From: an uncultured Eubacteriales bacterium
GTDB taxonomy: Bacteria; Bacillota; Clostridia; Oscillospirales; Acutalibacteraceae
Assembly: GCA_934394855.1 (NCBI GenBank)
Contig: CAKRRH010000033.1
Coordinates: 1 to 13,573 of the forward strand
Direction of reading: 5' to 3'
Length of the DNA stretch: 13,573 nucleotides
Position 1 is the first letter of the stretch, and every line of letters begins with the position of its first letter. The notes below the pieces were generated by a model. That model was given only the letters and a program-made list of their open reading frames with translations, was not told the origin of the DNA and made no database searches. Positions 1 to 5,887 of the stretch are shown here, in pieces. The translations under genes and the position numbers were made by a program.

Positions 1-28
1 AGGGCGCAGCCCTTAAATGCACTTTCCG

Positions 29-50
29 CCATTTCTTGCATGAGAAATGG
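29..50. repeat. Short inverted repeat (8-bp stem, 6-nt loop)
   Basis: CCATTTCT at 29-36 pairs perfectly with AGAAATGG at 43-50. No T-tract follows on either strand, so it does not look like an intrinsic terminator. It may be the edge of a larger repeat cut by the window start. Confidence 0.45.
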
Positions 51-100
51 TGTGCCCGTGCGGCATGAGCACATATAGTTTTGAATTGAATTAAGATTAT

Positions 101-136
101 GCGAGGGGGGCTTTTTTGTAAAAAAGCACCCCTCGC
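101..136. repeat. Palindromic element, 16-bp stem
   Basis: The left arm 101-116 (GCGAGGGGGGCTTTTT) pairs with 121-136 (AAAAAGCACCCCTCGC) with one mismatch and a 4-nt loop. The arms have an A/T-rich inner part and a GC-rich outer part. The T-run is inside the stem, not after it, which is unusual for a terminator. The organisation matches the element at 331-368, so both may belong to one dispersed family. Confidence 0.6.
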
Positions 137-180
137 GCTCCCCTTAAAAAACTTTATTTATGAAAAAAATTAATTATGTA

Positions 181-250
181 GTGCGTTACAATACCACCAA
201 CTTCTAAATAATTATAAAACCGTAGGGTGCGGTGGCATTACACTCCGCAA
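181..250. repeat. Imperfect inverted repeat flanking an AT-rich spacer
   Basis: The segment beginning GTGCGTTACAATACCACC (182-199) is a degenerate reverse complement of the segment around 228-250 (GCGGTGGCATTACACTCCGC lies within it). The match is best over the ACCACC/GGTGG cores. It may be a decayed palindromic element. No coding or RNA function can be assigned. Confidence 0.35.
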
Positions 251-330
251 ATATTTATAAACAGAAGCATATTCTTCCCTCTCACTCATTAAAATATTAT
301 ATTTTTAAATAAAGCTTTTTGAAAGAGGGT

Positions 331-368
331 TCGGGGGAAGACTTTTTCTCGAAAAAGTTTTCCCCCGA
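331..368. repeat. Palindromic element, 17-bp stem
   Basis: The left arm 331-347 (TCGGGGGAAGACTTTTT) pairs with 352-368 (AAAAAGTTTTCCCCCGA) through a near-perfect stem with one G-U wobble. As at 101-136, the runs of T and A lie inside the arms and the GC-rich part is at the base. It sits 26 bp upstream of the -35 box of the next gene. It could be a terminator for an unseen upstream gene or a member of a repeat family. Confidence 0.6.
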
Positions 369-394
369 AAGATACTCTAACATTTCGCAACAGA

Positions 395-423
395 TTGACA
401 AAATGGGGAGAAAGTGGTATAAT
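395..423 (+). promoter_or_regulatory. Consensus sigma-A promoter of the flavodiiron gene
   Basis: TTGACA (395-400) is followed by exactly 17 bp and TATAAT (418-423), a perfect match to the vegetative consensus. Transcription should start near 430, giving a leader of about 40 nt with a GGAGG ribosome site at 460-464, 7 nt before the ATG. I see no obvious operator overlapping it. Confidence 0.9.
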
Positions 424-471
424 CATAACAATCAATAACAATTACTGTTAATATCAAATGGAGGAATAGAA

Positions 472-1671
472 ATGCATTGCGTAACACCCATTTTTGAAGA
501 TACATATTTTGTTGGTGGTTCGGACAGGCGGCTGAGCCTTTTTGAACATGTTTACCCGATTCCGAACGGAGTCAGCTACAATTCATATTTGCTTTGTGAT
601 GACAAGACCGTGCTTTTCGACACGGTTGACCAAAGCATTTCAAAGCTGTTTTTTGAGAATATCGAATATGTTTTAAACGGCAGACCGCTTGACTATGTCA
701 TTGTAAACCACATGGAACCCGACCATGCCGCAACGCTTGGCGATTTGATTTTGCGCTATCCCGAAATCAAGGTCATTTGCAACGCAAAGACCGTCGGAAT
801 TATCAAGCAATTCTTCGATTTTGACATTGATTCCCGTGCGATTATCGTCAAAGAGGGCGATTTTTTTGAAACCGCTCATCATAAATTTACATTCTTAACA
901 GCGCCGATGGTTCACTGGCCGGAGGTCATGGTTACATATGACACTACAACCAAAACCCTTTTCAGCGCCGACGCATTTGGAACATTCGGTGCGCTGTCGG
1001 GCAACATTTTTGCCGACGAAGTGGATTTTGAAAACAAATGGGTCGATGAAGCCCGCAGATATTATACCAACATTGTCGGAAAATACGGCGCTCAGGTGAA
1101 AGCACTGCTCAAAAAAGCGGCAGGCGTTGAGATAAACATGATTTGTCCGCTCCACGGTCCGATTTGGCGCAAAAACATTGAATGGTTTATTGACAAATAT
1201 GACAAATGGGCTAACTACACACCCGAAGAAAACGCCGTCATGATTGCTTACGGCTCAATTTACGGCAACACCGAAAACGCCGCGAACATACTTGCAAACA
1301 AGCTGGCGCAAAACGGCGTCAGGAACATCGTGATGTATGATGTTTCCGTCACCCACCCGTCATATATCGTTTCCGAGGCTTTCCGCTGCTCGCACCTTGT
1401 TTTTGCAAGCTCGACCTATAACGGCGGAATCTTCACCCCGATGGAAACGCTGCTTAGTGATATTAAAGCGCATAATCTGCAAAACAGAAGCGTTGCGCTG
1501 ATTGAAAACGGCACCTGGGCGGCAATTTCGGGCAAGCAAATGAATGCTGTGTTTGAGTCAATGAAGAACATGACCGTGCTCGGCGCTCCTGTTTCAATTA
1601 AATCATCGCTCAAAGATGACAGCGAGCTTGACGCTCTTGCAAAAACAATCGCCGAAGACATCATAAAATAA
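472..1671 (+). CDS. fprA: Class A flavodiiron protein (FprA-type O2/NO reductase)
   Basis: This is a cytoplasmic flavodiiron protein that reduces oxygen to water and/or NO to N2O, a protective role in anaerobes. The N-terminal half is a metallo-beta-lactamase-like domain with the full set of diiron ligands visible: H80-x-E82-x-D84-H85, H148, D167 and H228 (in CPLHGP). From about residue 255 there is a flavodoxin domain, with the FMN phosphate loop GSIYGNT at 261-267 and STYNGG at 314-319. At 399 residues it matches the usual core length of about 400, with no C-terminal rubredoxin or flavin-reductase extension, so a separate electron donor is required and none is encoded nearby. The ATG at 472 has GGAGG at good spacing. 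It is transcribed alone, from a consensus promoter to a terminator. Family assignment is secure; the O2 versus NO preference cannot be read from sequence. Confidence 0.95.
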   Translation: MHCVTPIFEDTYFVGGSDRRLSLFEHVYPIPNGVSYNSYLLCDDKTVLFDTVDQSISKLFFENIEYVLNGRPLDYVIVNHMEPDHAATLGDLILRYPEIKVICNAKTVGIIKQFFDFDIDSRAIIVKEGDFFETAHHKFTFLTAPMVHWPEVMVTYDTTTKTLFSADAFGTFGALSGNIFADEVDFENKWVDEARRYYTNIVGKYGAQVKALLKKAAGVEINMICPLHGPIWRKNIEWFIDKYDKWANYTPEENAVMIAYGSIYGNTENAANILANKLAQNGVRNIVMYDVSVTHPSYIVSEAFRCSHLVFASSTYNGGIFTPMETLLSDIKAHNLQNRSVALIENGTWAAISGKQMNAVFESMKNMTVLGAPVSIKSSLKDDSELDALAKTIAEDIIK

Positions 1672-1682
1672 AATAATGCATC

Positions 1683-1721
1683 AAAAACCACGGTAAGGGA
1701 AAACCTTTACCGTGGTTTTTT
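1683..1721. terminator. Bidirectional intrinsic terminator
   Basis: The arm 1683-1698 (core AAAAACCACGGTAAGG) pairs with 1704-1720 (CCTTTACCGTGGTTTTT) with one bulged base and a GAAAA loop. T-runs follow on both strands. It ends the flavodiiron transcript (+) and, starting directly at the stop codon at 1721-1723, also the minus-strand sigma/partner operon. Confidence 0.88.
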
Positions 1722-2671
1722 CATTTCAAAGCAAGATATATCGTAAAATTGCAATATTTCAGCCTTTCATCTGTTTTGGATTTTTCAAAGAAGTTCTGCA
1801 ACTGCTGTTTTGTTCCGGTATAGTAAGCCTTTCCGTTTTTCTCATATGCCTTGCCGCAATCATATGCCTTCAGTTTCAGATTTAAATAATATAGCGACAT
1901 ATTGTCAATATGGGTGATTTCTGCCGTAAACAATTCATTTCCTCGCAACGACATATATTTTGAATACGAAGCATAATCTGCAACAAATATTTGGTGAATT
2001 ACAGTGTCGCCTTTTGAAATTACCGGTTCATCTGTCGGCAGATAGGTTGGCGATTCGGTCGACGGTATCGGCTGTGTTGTCGGTCCTTCCGGAAAAATCG
2101 TATTCTCGGTTGTTCGGGTCGGTCTTGGCTTGTTCGTTGTGGGCTCAGGAAAATGCAGTTTATATTCATCCCTGATCACACAAAAGTTTTTCTCCGGGAC
2201 AGTAGTGTTAATATGCGATGTTTTAGTCGCTTTTGCGGTATTTTTGCCTGTGGTTCCGACACTCGACGGTTTGCCGATTTCATTATGCTTTGTCTTTCCC
2301 GACGAATAAATCATGCTGCCCGACGAATTCATGCCGCCGGTCACATTTTTGCTTTTGCTGTATATCACATTGCCGCGGCTTGTATTGCCGTTATTTTTTC
2401 CGCTTGACGAAGCTGCCGCACCCGATGAATTGCTGTTTGTCGCCGCATTTGATGAATCAGACGAGATCGTGGGCTGCGGTTCATTTGAGGGAACGACCGT
2501 TTCAATTATATCGACATTTTTGAGATTCGCAAATCCGATTGCAATGACGATTCCGACGCAAGCGGCAGTTACGCAAACCGATGAAACAGTCTTTGTCAAA
2601 ATTGCTTTTTTCTTTTTTCTCACTGCCATTTTATCGATGATTGATTTAACACGCTCTTCAGTCGATTTCAT
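1721..2671 (-). CDS. Single-pass membrane protein, putative anti-sigma partner
   Basis: No characterised family is recognised. The 316-residue product has a charged, Lys-rich N-terminus (1-24), one membrane segment (about 27-48), a low-complexity Ser/Asn/Gly/Thr-rich stretch (60-160), a Pro/Thr-rich stretch (175-215) and a compact C-terminal region (about 220-316). The likely topology is N-terminus inside, remainder outside. The ATG at 2671 overlaps the sigma gene's end by 14 bp and has GAGGGTGG 5 nt upstream. A longer reading starting at 2692 lacks a good ribosome site. Overlap with an ECF sigma gene and the N-in single-pass layout suggest it restrains that sigma factor and senses something outside the membrane. 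It lacks the H-x3-C-x2-C zinc motif of classical anti-sigma factors. The anti-sigma role is inference from context only. Confidence 0.75.
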   Translation of the reverse strand: MKSTEERVKSIIDKMAVRKKKKAILTKTVSSVCVTAACVGIVIAIGFANLKNVDIIETVVPSNEPQPTISSDSSNAATNSNSSGAAASSSGKNNGNTSRGNVIYSKSKNVTGGMNSSGSMIYSSGKTKHNEIGKPSSVGTTGKNTAKATKTSHINTTVPEKNFCVIRDEYKLHFPEPTTNKPRPTRTTENTIFPEGPTTQPIPSTESPTYLPTDEPVISKGDTVIHQIFVADYASYSKYMSLRGNELFTAEITHIDNMSLYYLNLKLKAYDCGKAYEKNGKAYYTGTKQQLQNFFEKSKTDERLKYCNFTIYLALK

Positions 2672-3209
2672 CAGAACCACCCTCTTTCTCATACAGTTCT
2701 TTTAAAGCCGCCTTTGCACGATATGACAGATTTTTTAGTTGGGTTTTGTTCTTGTGCAAAACAAGCGCAATTTCATCATAGGAAAGCTCGTCCAAATAAT
2801 GAAGGTGGACAAATTCCTTATACTGCGGCGGCAGTTTTTCAATGCACCGATAGAGCCGCAAAACCTCGTCTTTATGTATCAACTGCTCTTCAATATGTTC
2901 GGCATCCGCCGATAACACAAGCGCTTCAAAATCAACCGTCTTGCCTTTATGCTTTCGTAAATAGCTCAACGCATCGTTTCTTGCCGCTTTATATAAATAG
3001 GTCTTAAAGGAGGATTTCTTTGCATAATTAAACTTTTTCATCAATACTTTGGCAAATGTATCTTCAACTATATCTTCAGCGGCATGAAAGTCGTTTAAAT
3101 ATTGATTGACAAACAAAACCATGCTGTCAAAATATTGTTCGACCATTTCGCCGAGCGCCGACTCATCGCCATCGACAAAACGCTCATACAACTTTGTACC
3201 GCTGTCCAT
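2658..3209 (-). CDS. ECF-type RNA polymerase sigma factor
   Basis: A 183-residue sigma-70 family protein of the extracytoplasmic function type. Sigma-2 spans about residues 10-88, including AEDIVEDTFAKVL (44-56, core-binding and -10 recognition) and a Lys/Arg-rich segment ending YLRKHK (83-88). Sigma-4 spans about 115-172 with LPPQYKEF (126-133) and an HTH reading from about 142 (SYDEIALVL...). There is no region 1 or 3, as expected. The start at 3209 is chosen because AAAGGAGGGG lies just upstream; a start at 3242 would place the candidate promoter inside the gene. Its end overlaps the downstream membrane protein by 14 bp, so the two are translationally coupled. The target genes cannot be read from the window, except possibly its own promoter at 3234-3260. 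Confidence 0.9.
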   Translation of the reverse strand: MDSGTKLYERFVDGDESALGEMVEQYFDSMVLFVNQYLNDFHAAEDIVEDTFAKVLMKKFNYAKKSSFKTYLYKAARNDALSYLRKHKGKTVDFEALVLSADAEHIEEQLIHKDEVLRLYRCIEKLPPQYKEFVHLHYLDELSYDEIALVLHKNKTQLKNLSYRAKAALKELYEKEGGSDEID

Positions 3210-3233
3210 ATAAATATTCCCCTCCTTTATTCT

Positions 3234-3260
3234 TAGACGCATGAAATTAACAGAGTTCTC
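3234..3260 (-). promoter_or_regulatory. Candidate ECF-type promoter of the sigma gene
   Basis: On the minus strand GAGAAC (3260-3255) and CGTCTA (3239-3234) are separated by 15 bp. GAAC-type -35 and CGTC-type -10 boxes are the known hallmark of many ECF sigma factors. No sigma-A-like pair is evident nearby. The predicted start leaves a leader of only about 18 nt, just enough for the AGGAGG site. Autoregulation is inferred. Confidence 0.5.
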
Positions 3261-3273
3261 ACTAAAATGACAA

Positions 3274-3306
3274 AAAGCCGCAAACTTTTTACAAATTTGC
3301 GGCTTT
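3274..3306 (-). terminator. Intrinsic terminator after the surface-protein gene
   Basis: AAAGCCGCAAA (3274-3284) pairs perfectly with TTTGCGGCTTT (3296-3306) around an 11-nt loop. On the minus strand it continues into TTTTTG. It lies about 32 bp after the stop codon of the gene ending at 3339 and separates that transcript from the sigma operon. Confidence 0.85.
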
Positions 3307-3338
3307 AAGACTATTTAATTAAAAGTTAAATCTTTTTA

Positions 3339-4538
3339 TTATTTTCTTTTGCGAGCAACGAGCATTGCAGCGCCTGCCATTACCATTACAACGGCAGCTG
3401 AAATCGGAGCAGCTGCAGCACCTGTATTTACATCATCCGATAATACTGAGTCATTGGATTCGGTATCAGCAGTTTTTGCAGTTGTTGCAGTTGTTGCTGC
3501 TGTGTCGTCCTTTTTGCCGTCATCTTTCTTTGTTGTGTCAGCCGGCTTCTCATCATTCTTTGCTTCATAAGCTGTGATATACTCATCAACTTCTGCTGTG
3601 AGTGTGTCGTAGTTCTTGAATTCGTTCTCGTTCATGTACTCAACGAGTTCATCTGAGAATGTTGCAAGAAGAGCTTTGATTTCTTTAAGGTTAGCATACT
3701 GATTCTTTGTGATGTTAGCCTTGTCAACATAAAGCTGAAGCGCATAGCTTGTATCAGCATTGTTCATGTATGCGTTATATGCATCGTAACCGTCGAATTC
3801 ATAGTCATCGTCAAAATCGACAGAATCGCCGCTTATTGCATCAGGATAGTCTTCAAAGAATTTGTCCGAAGCTGTTTCATCATATTTAACTGTGAGGTCT
3901 TTTGAGCATTTTGAAAGAAGCTTTGCAAGGTCGAGAAGTTTCTCTGCGTTAACATCGAGGTTCTCATCGCCGCCAAATGAGATGTAGTCTTCAATCTCAA
4001 GCTTAATCATTTCGATTTCTTCGTCAGCAGCTTCAGTGCTGATTGATTTTTTCATGTCTTCAACTGTGACTTTGTCTTCGTCAGCAGCATTTTCATTTGA
4101 CATATCAACGAGTGTCTTGTAATCATCTTCTGTCAAATTGCCGATTGAAACTTTGAGATTTTCAAGTAATTTGATCATTTCCTGATCCTGCTCGATCAAA
4201 TATTTGATATAATCGCTTGCAGTTTTGAGTTCCGGATATTCGCCACCGATAAGTGTCTTATACACAATTGTAGCGGCGTCTTTAATGAATGCTTTGAGTG
4301 TATCCGAAGCGTTGTCAGGTGTTATCGCCGCAATGAACTCTTCAAGAGACATATCGGGAATGTTGATGTCACCGTCGTCGATACCGAGGTCTGGGTCAAG
4401 CTCGTCATCAATTGCTTCCATGAAAAGTTTCTGTGCGGCAACAGTTTCTTCTTTAGCAGAAGCTGAGAAAGAAACAGAAGCAACAGCCGCAGTGAAAATG
4501 AGTGTAAGCGCAAGGATTGTTGCAATTATTTTTTTCAT
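3339..4538 (-). CDS. Secreted acidic surface protein with C-terminal anchor
   Basis: Function not recognised. The 399-residue product has a signal peptide (Lys-Lys start, hydrophobic 4-20, likely cut after SASA at 28). An acidic, mostly helical body follows (about 35-330), with an Asp-rich stretch at 43-60 (DELDPDLGIDDGD) and another at 238-252. Next comes a Lys/Asp/Thr/Ala linker (330-365), then VNTGAAAAP (370-378), a hydrophobic segment (about 378-394) and a terminal RKRK. This tail has the layout of a Gram-positive wall-sorting signal, but NTG replaces LPXTG, so it may be a non-canonical sortase substrate or a simple membrane anchor. Start: AAGGAG 9 nt before the ATG. It has its own sigma-A promoter and terminator, so it is transcribed independently of the sigma/anti-sigma pairs on either side. 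Confidence 0.85.
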   Translation of the reverse strand: MKKIIATILALTLIFTAAVASVSFSASAKEETVAAQKLFMEAIDDELDPDLGIDDGDINIPDMSLEEFIAAITPDNASDTLKAFIKDAATIVYKTLIGGEYPELKTASDYIKYLIEQDQEMIKLLENLKVSIGNLTEDDYKTLVDMSNENAADEDKVTVEDMKKSISTEAADEEIEMIKLEIEDYISFGGDENLDVNAEKLLDLAKLLSKCSKDLTVKYDETASDKFFEDYPDAISGDSVDFDDDYEFDGYDAYNAYMNNADTSYALQLYVDKANITKNQYANLKEIKALLATFSDELVEYMNENEFKNYDTLTAEVDEYITAYEAKNDEKPADTTKKDDGKKDDTAATTATTAKTADTESNDSVLSDDVNTGAAAAPISAAVVMVMAGAAMLVARKRK

Positions 4539-4579
4539 TTTTATTTACTCCTTTTGTTTTAATTTAATAGGATAGTTTT

Positions 4580-4608
4580 ATATTACCATCTTTGGAGACT
4601 TTTGTCAA
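4580..4608 (-). promoter_or_regulatory. Sigma-A promoter of the surface-protein gene
   Basis: On the minus strand TTGACA (4608-4603), a 17-bp spacer and TAATAT (4585-4580) form a near-consensus vegetative promoter about 41 bp before the start codon. No terminator is evident between it and the upstream anti-sigma gene, so read-through could also contribute. Confidence 0.85.
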
Positions 4609-4663
4609 GTGAATATTGTCACCATGTTTAAATTATTTTTGCAAAATTCATTATCCGGCCTGA

Positions 4664-5275
4664 TTATTCTTTGCCAATCATTTTGGCATATTTATTTGAC
4701 AGCATTTTCGAGAGCACAAGAAGGACTGTGCTGAATATGATGCCGATATTCCAATATACCGTTCCGGGACCAAAGACCGAGATCATCAGCGGGCAAAAGC
4801 CATAGTGGAAAGCAGTCCAAACATAGGCAATAAGTGTAAAAAGTGCTGTGAAGGCAAGCGAACAGTTTGAGAATATTTTCCGTGATTTATATTGTCTTAC
4901 AAAGTACCAATTAACCAATGACAGCATGAAACCGGTTGCAGGGACAACAAGCGCAAATGCCCAATATCCGTTGAATAATACGTCATACCCCTGGTTGCCT
5001 ATTGACGCCTCAATTGCAACTCCGACGGTTATTAAGAAAAACGACGCAAACAGCAAAACCGACTGCATGATTGACGCTTTGAAGCTGTTGATTTTATCTA
5101 ATTTTGTCTTAAACTCAGGCTCGGGTTTATGATCTATCGGCTCGTTCATCTCATCATAAATCTTTCTGCATTCGGGGCAATTTTCAATATGCTCGTCTAC
5201 CGCTTTTTTGCTCTCATCCGAACAGCAATCATCAATATACAGCGGGATCAAATCTCTGATAATATTGCACTCCAT
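4664..5275 (-). CDS. Zinc-finger anti-sigma factor, four-pass membrane protein
   Basis: A 203-residue membrane protein whose N-terminus is a zf-HC2/ZAS-type anti-sigma domain. The H29-x3-C33-x2-C36 motif (HIENCPEC) is complete, with further cysteines at 3, 17 and 18. Known ZAS domains bind and sequester a partner ECF sigma factor. The rest holds four hydrophobic segments (about 69-89, 103-125, 136-157, 172-190), leaving little outside the membrane, so the signal may be sensed in or near the bilayer. The gene starts 4 nt after the stop of the sigma gene, with the GAGGTG ribosome site overlapping that stop codon, so coupled translation is likely. The partner assignment to the upstream sigma factor is strong by context. 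Confidence 0.88.
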   Translation of the reverse strand: MECNIIRDLIPLYIDDCCSDESKKAVDEHIENCPECRKIYDEMNEPIDHKPEPEFKTKLDKINSFKASIMQSVLLFASFFLITVGVAIEASIGNQGYDVLFNGYWAFALVVPATGFMLSLVNWYFVRQYKSRKIFSNCSLAFTALFTLIAYVWTAFHYGFCPLMISVFGPGTVYWNIGIIFSTVLLVLSKMLSNKYAKMIGKE

Positions 5276-5279
5276 TTTT

Positions 5280-5756
5280 TCACCTCATTTTATCAATTAT
5301 TTTCTTCTTGGCACGGTAAAATGTGACACGCGCCCAACTTTCGCTTTTTCCGAAAATGCCGCTTATGTCTTTCAGCGTCATACCCTCAAGCACATTGAGT
5401 CTAAATACCTGTTTATACGGCTCGTCCAAATCGTCCAAAATCCGAGCAATCTCACATGAAAGTTCCTTTTTTATGATTATGTTCTCAATGCTGTCATGCT
5501 CGTTCGGTAATTTGTCATAATCAAAACTTTGAGTCTTTTTTTGTTCGCTGATTTTTGAGTAAAATACATTTTTCGCTATTTTACAAAGCCAAACATTCGC
5601 TTTACTTTTATCTCTTAGCCCCGAATAATTCATATATGCACGATAAAATGTTTCGCTTGTCAGTTCTTCCGCAAGTGATATGTCTTTTGTTAATTTTATC
5701 AAATATTTAAAAATCATATCGTGATTTTCCCTGAAAAGCTTTTCAAACTCGGTCAC
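5280..5756 (-). CDS. ECF-type RNA polymerase sigma factor (GTG start)
   Basis: A 158-residue minimal ECF sigma factor. Sigma-2 covers about 7-70, with the conserved SLAEELTSETFYRAY segment (27-41) and VWLCKIAKNVFYS (55-67) for -10 recognition. Sigma-4 covers about 102-155, with LDEPYKQVF (110-118) and the HTH MTLKDISGIFGKSESWARV (126-144). The start is GTG at 5756 preceded by AAAGGACGGTG; an ATG one base upstream is out of frame and meets TGA at once. It is followed at 4 nt by a ZAS-type anti-sigma gene, which marks a sigma/anti-sigma operon responding to an envelope or stress signal. The subgroup and regulon cannot be fixed from sequence alone. Confidence 0.9.
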   Translation of the reverse strand: MTEFEKLFRENHDMIFKYLIKLTKDISLAEELTSETFYRAYMNYSGLRDKSKANVWLCKIAKNVFYSKISEQKKTQSFDYDKLPNEHDSIENIIIKKELSCEIARILDDLDEPYKQVFRLNVLEGMTLKDISGIFGKSESWARVTFYRAKKKIIDKMR

Positions 5757-5779
5757 ATCTTCACCGTCCTTTCATATAA

Positions 5780-5807
5780 CAGACTGAAAAAACTTGATTT
5801 CGTTACA
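5780..5807 (-). promoter_or_regulatory. Candidate ECF-type promoter of the second sigma gene
   Basis: On the minus strand TGTAAC (5807-5802) and AGTCTG (5785-5780) are 16 bp apart. This is one base from the TGTAAC/TGAAAC...CGTC pattern known for several Bacillus ECF sigma factors. The leader would again be short (about 17 nt). A weaker sigma-A-like pair (TTGATA, 17 bp, TAAAAC) lies further upstream and is an alternative. Confidence 0.4.
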
Positions 5808-5848
5808 ATTGTTTTACCATATTTTCATAAATCTATCAACAAAAATCA

Positions 5849-5881
5849 AAAAAGGACTGTAGAAAAACTACAGTCCTTTTT
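5849..5881 (-). terminator. Intrinsic terminator of the ctsR-clpC operon
   Basis: AAAGGACTGTAG (5851-5862) pairs perfectly with CTACAGTCCTTT (5868-5879), extended by A/T pairs on both sides. The loop is AAAAA, and a T-run (TTTTTTGATTTTTG) follows on the minus strand. It begins 7 bp after the clpC stop codon. Confidence 0.92.
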
Positions 5882-5887
5882 CTCATA

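Larger units (their letters stand above)
1..394. other. Gene-free leading region rich in inverted repeats
   Basis: I see no credible coding region here. The stretch is a series of inverted repeats: a short one at 1-13 (AGGGC/GCCCT), an 8-bp stem at 29-36/43-50, a 16-bp stem at 101-136, a degenerate pair at about 181-199/228-250 and a 17-bp stem at 331-368. AT-rich DNA separates them. Two direct GCATGAG copies lie at 38-44 and 63-69. The gene upstream of the window is not visible, so some hairpins could be its terminators, but their number and GC-rich stems suit dispersed intergenic palindromes better. Confidence 0.6.

Noticed and set aside
38..69. Two GCATGAG copies and short repeats considered as the start of a CRISPR array
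   Set aside because: There are only two short copies with no regular spacers or third repeat.
2313..2705. Plus-strand reading frame of 130 codons with hydrophobic stretches, opposite the sigma-partner gene
   Set aside because: It is antisense to the coupled minus-strand gene, and I see no ribosome site or promoter for it; the hydrophobic look comes from the complement of Lys/Asn/Ser codons.
4641..4674. Possible terminator after the zinc anti-sigma gene
   Set aside because: Only a 5-bp GCAAA/TTTGC pairing with a long loop can be drawn, and no convincing stem with a T-tract is present.
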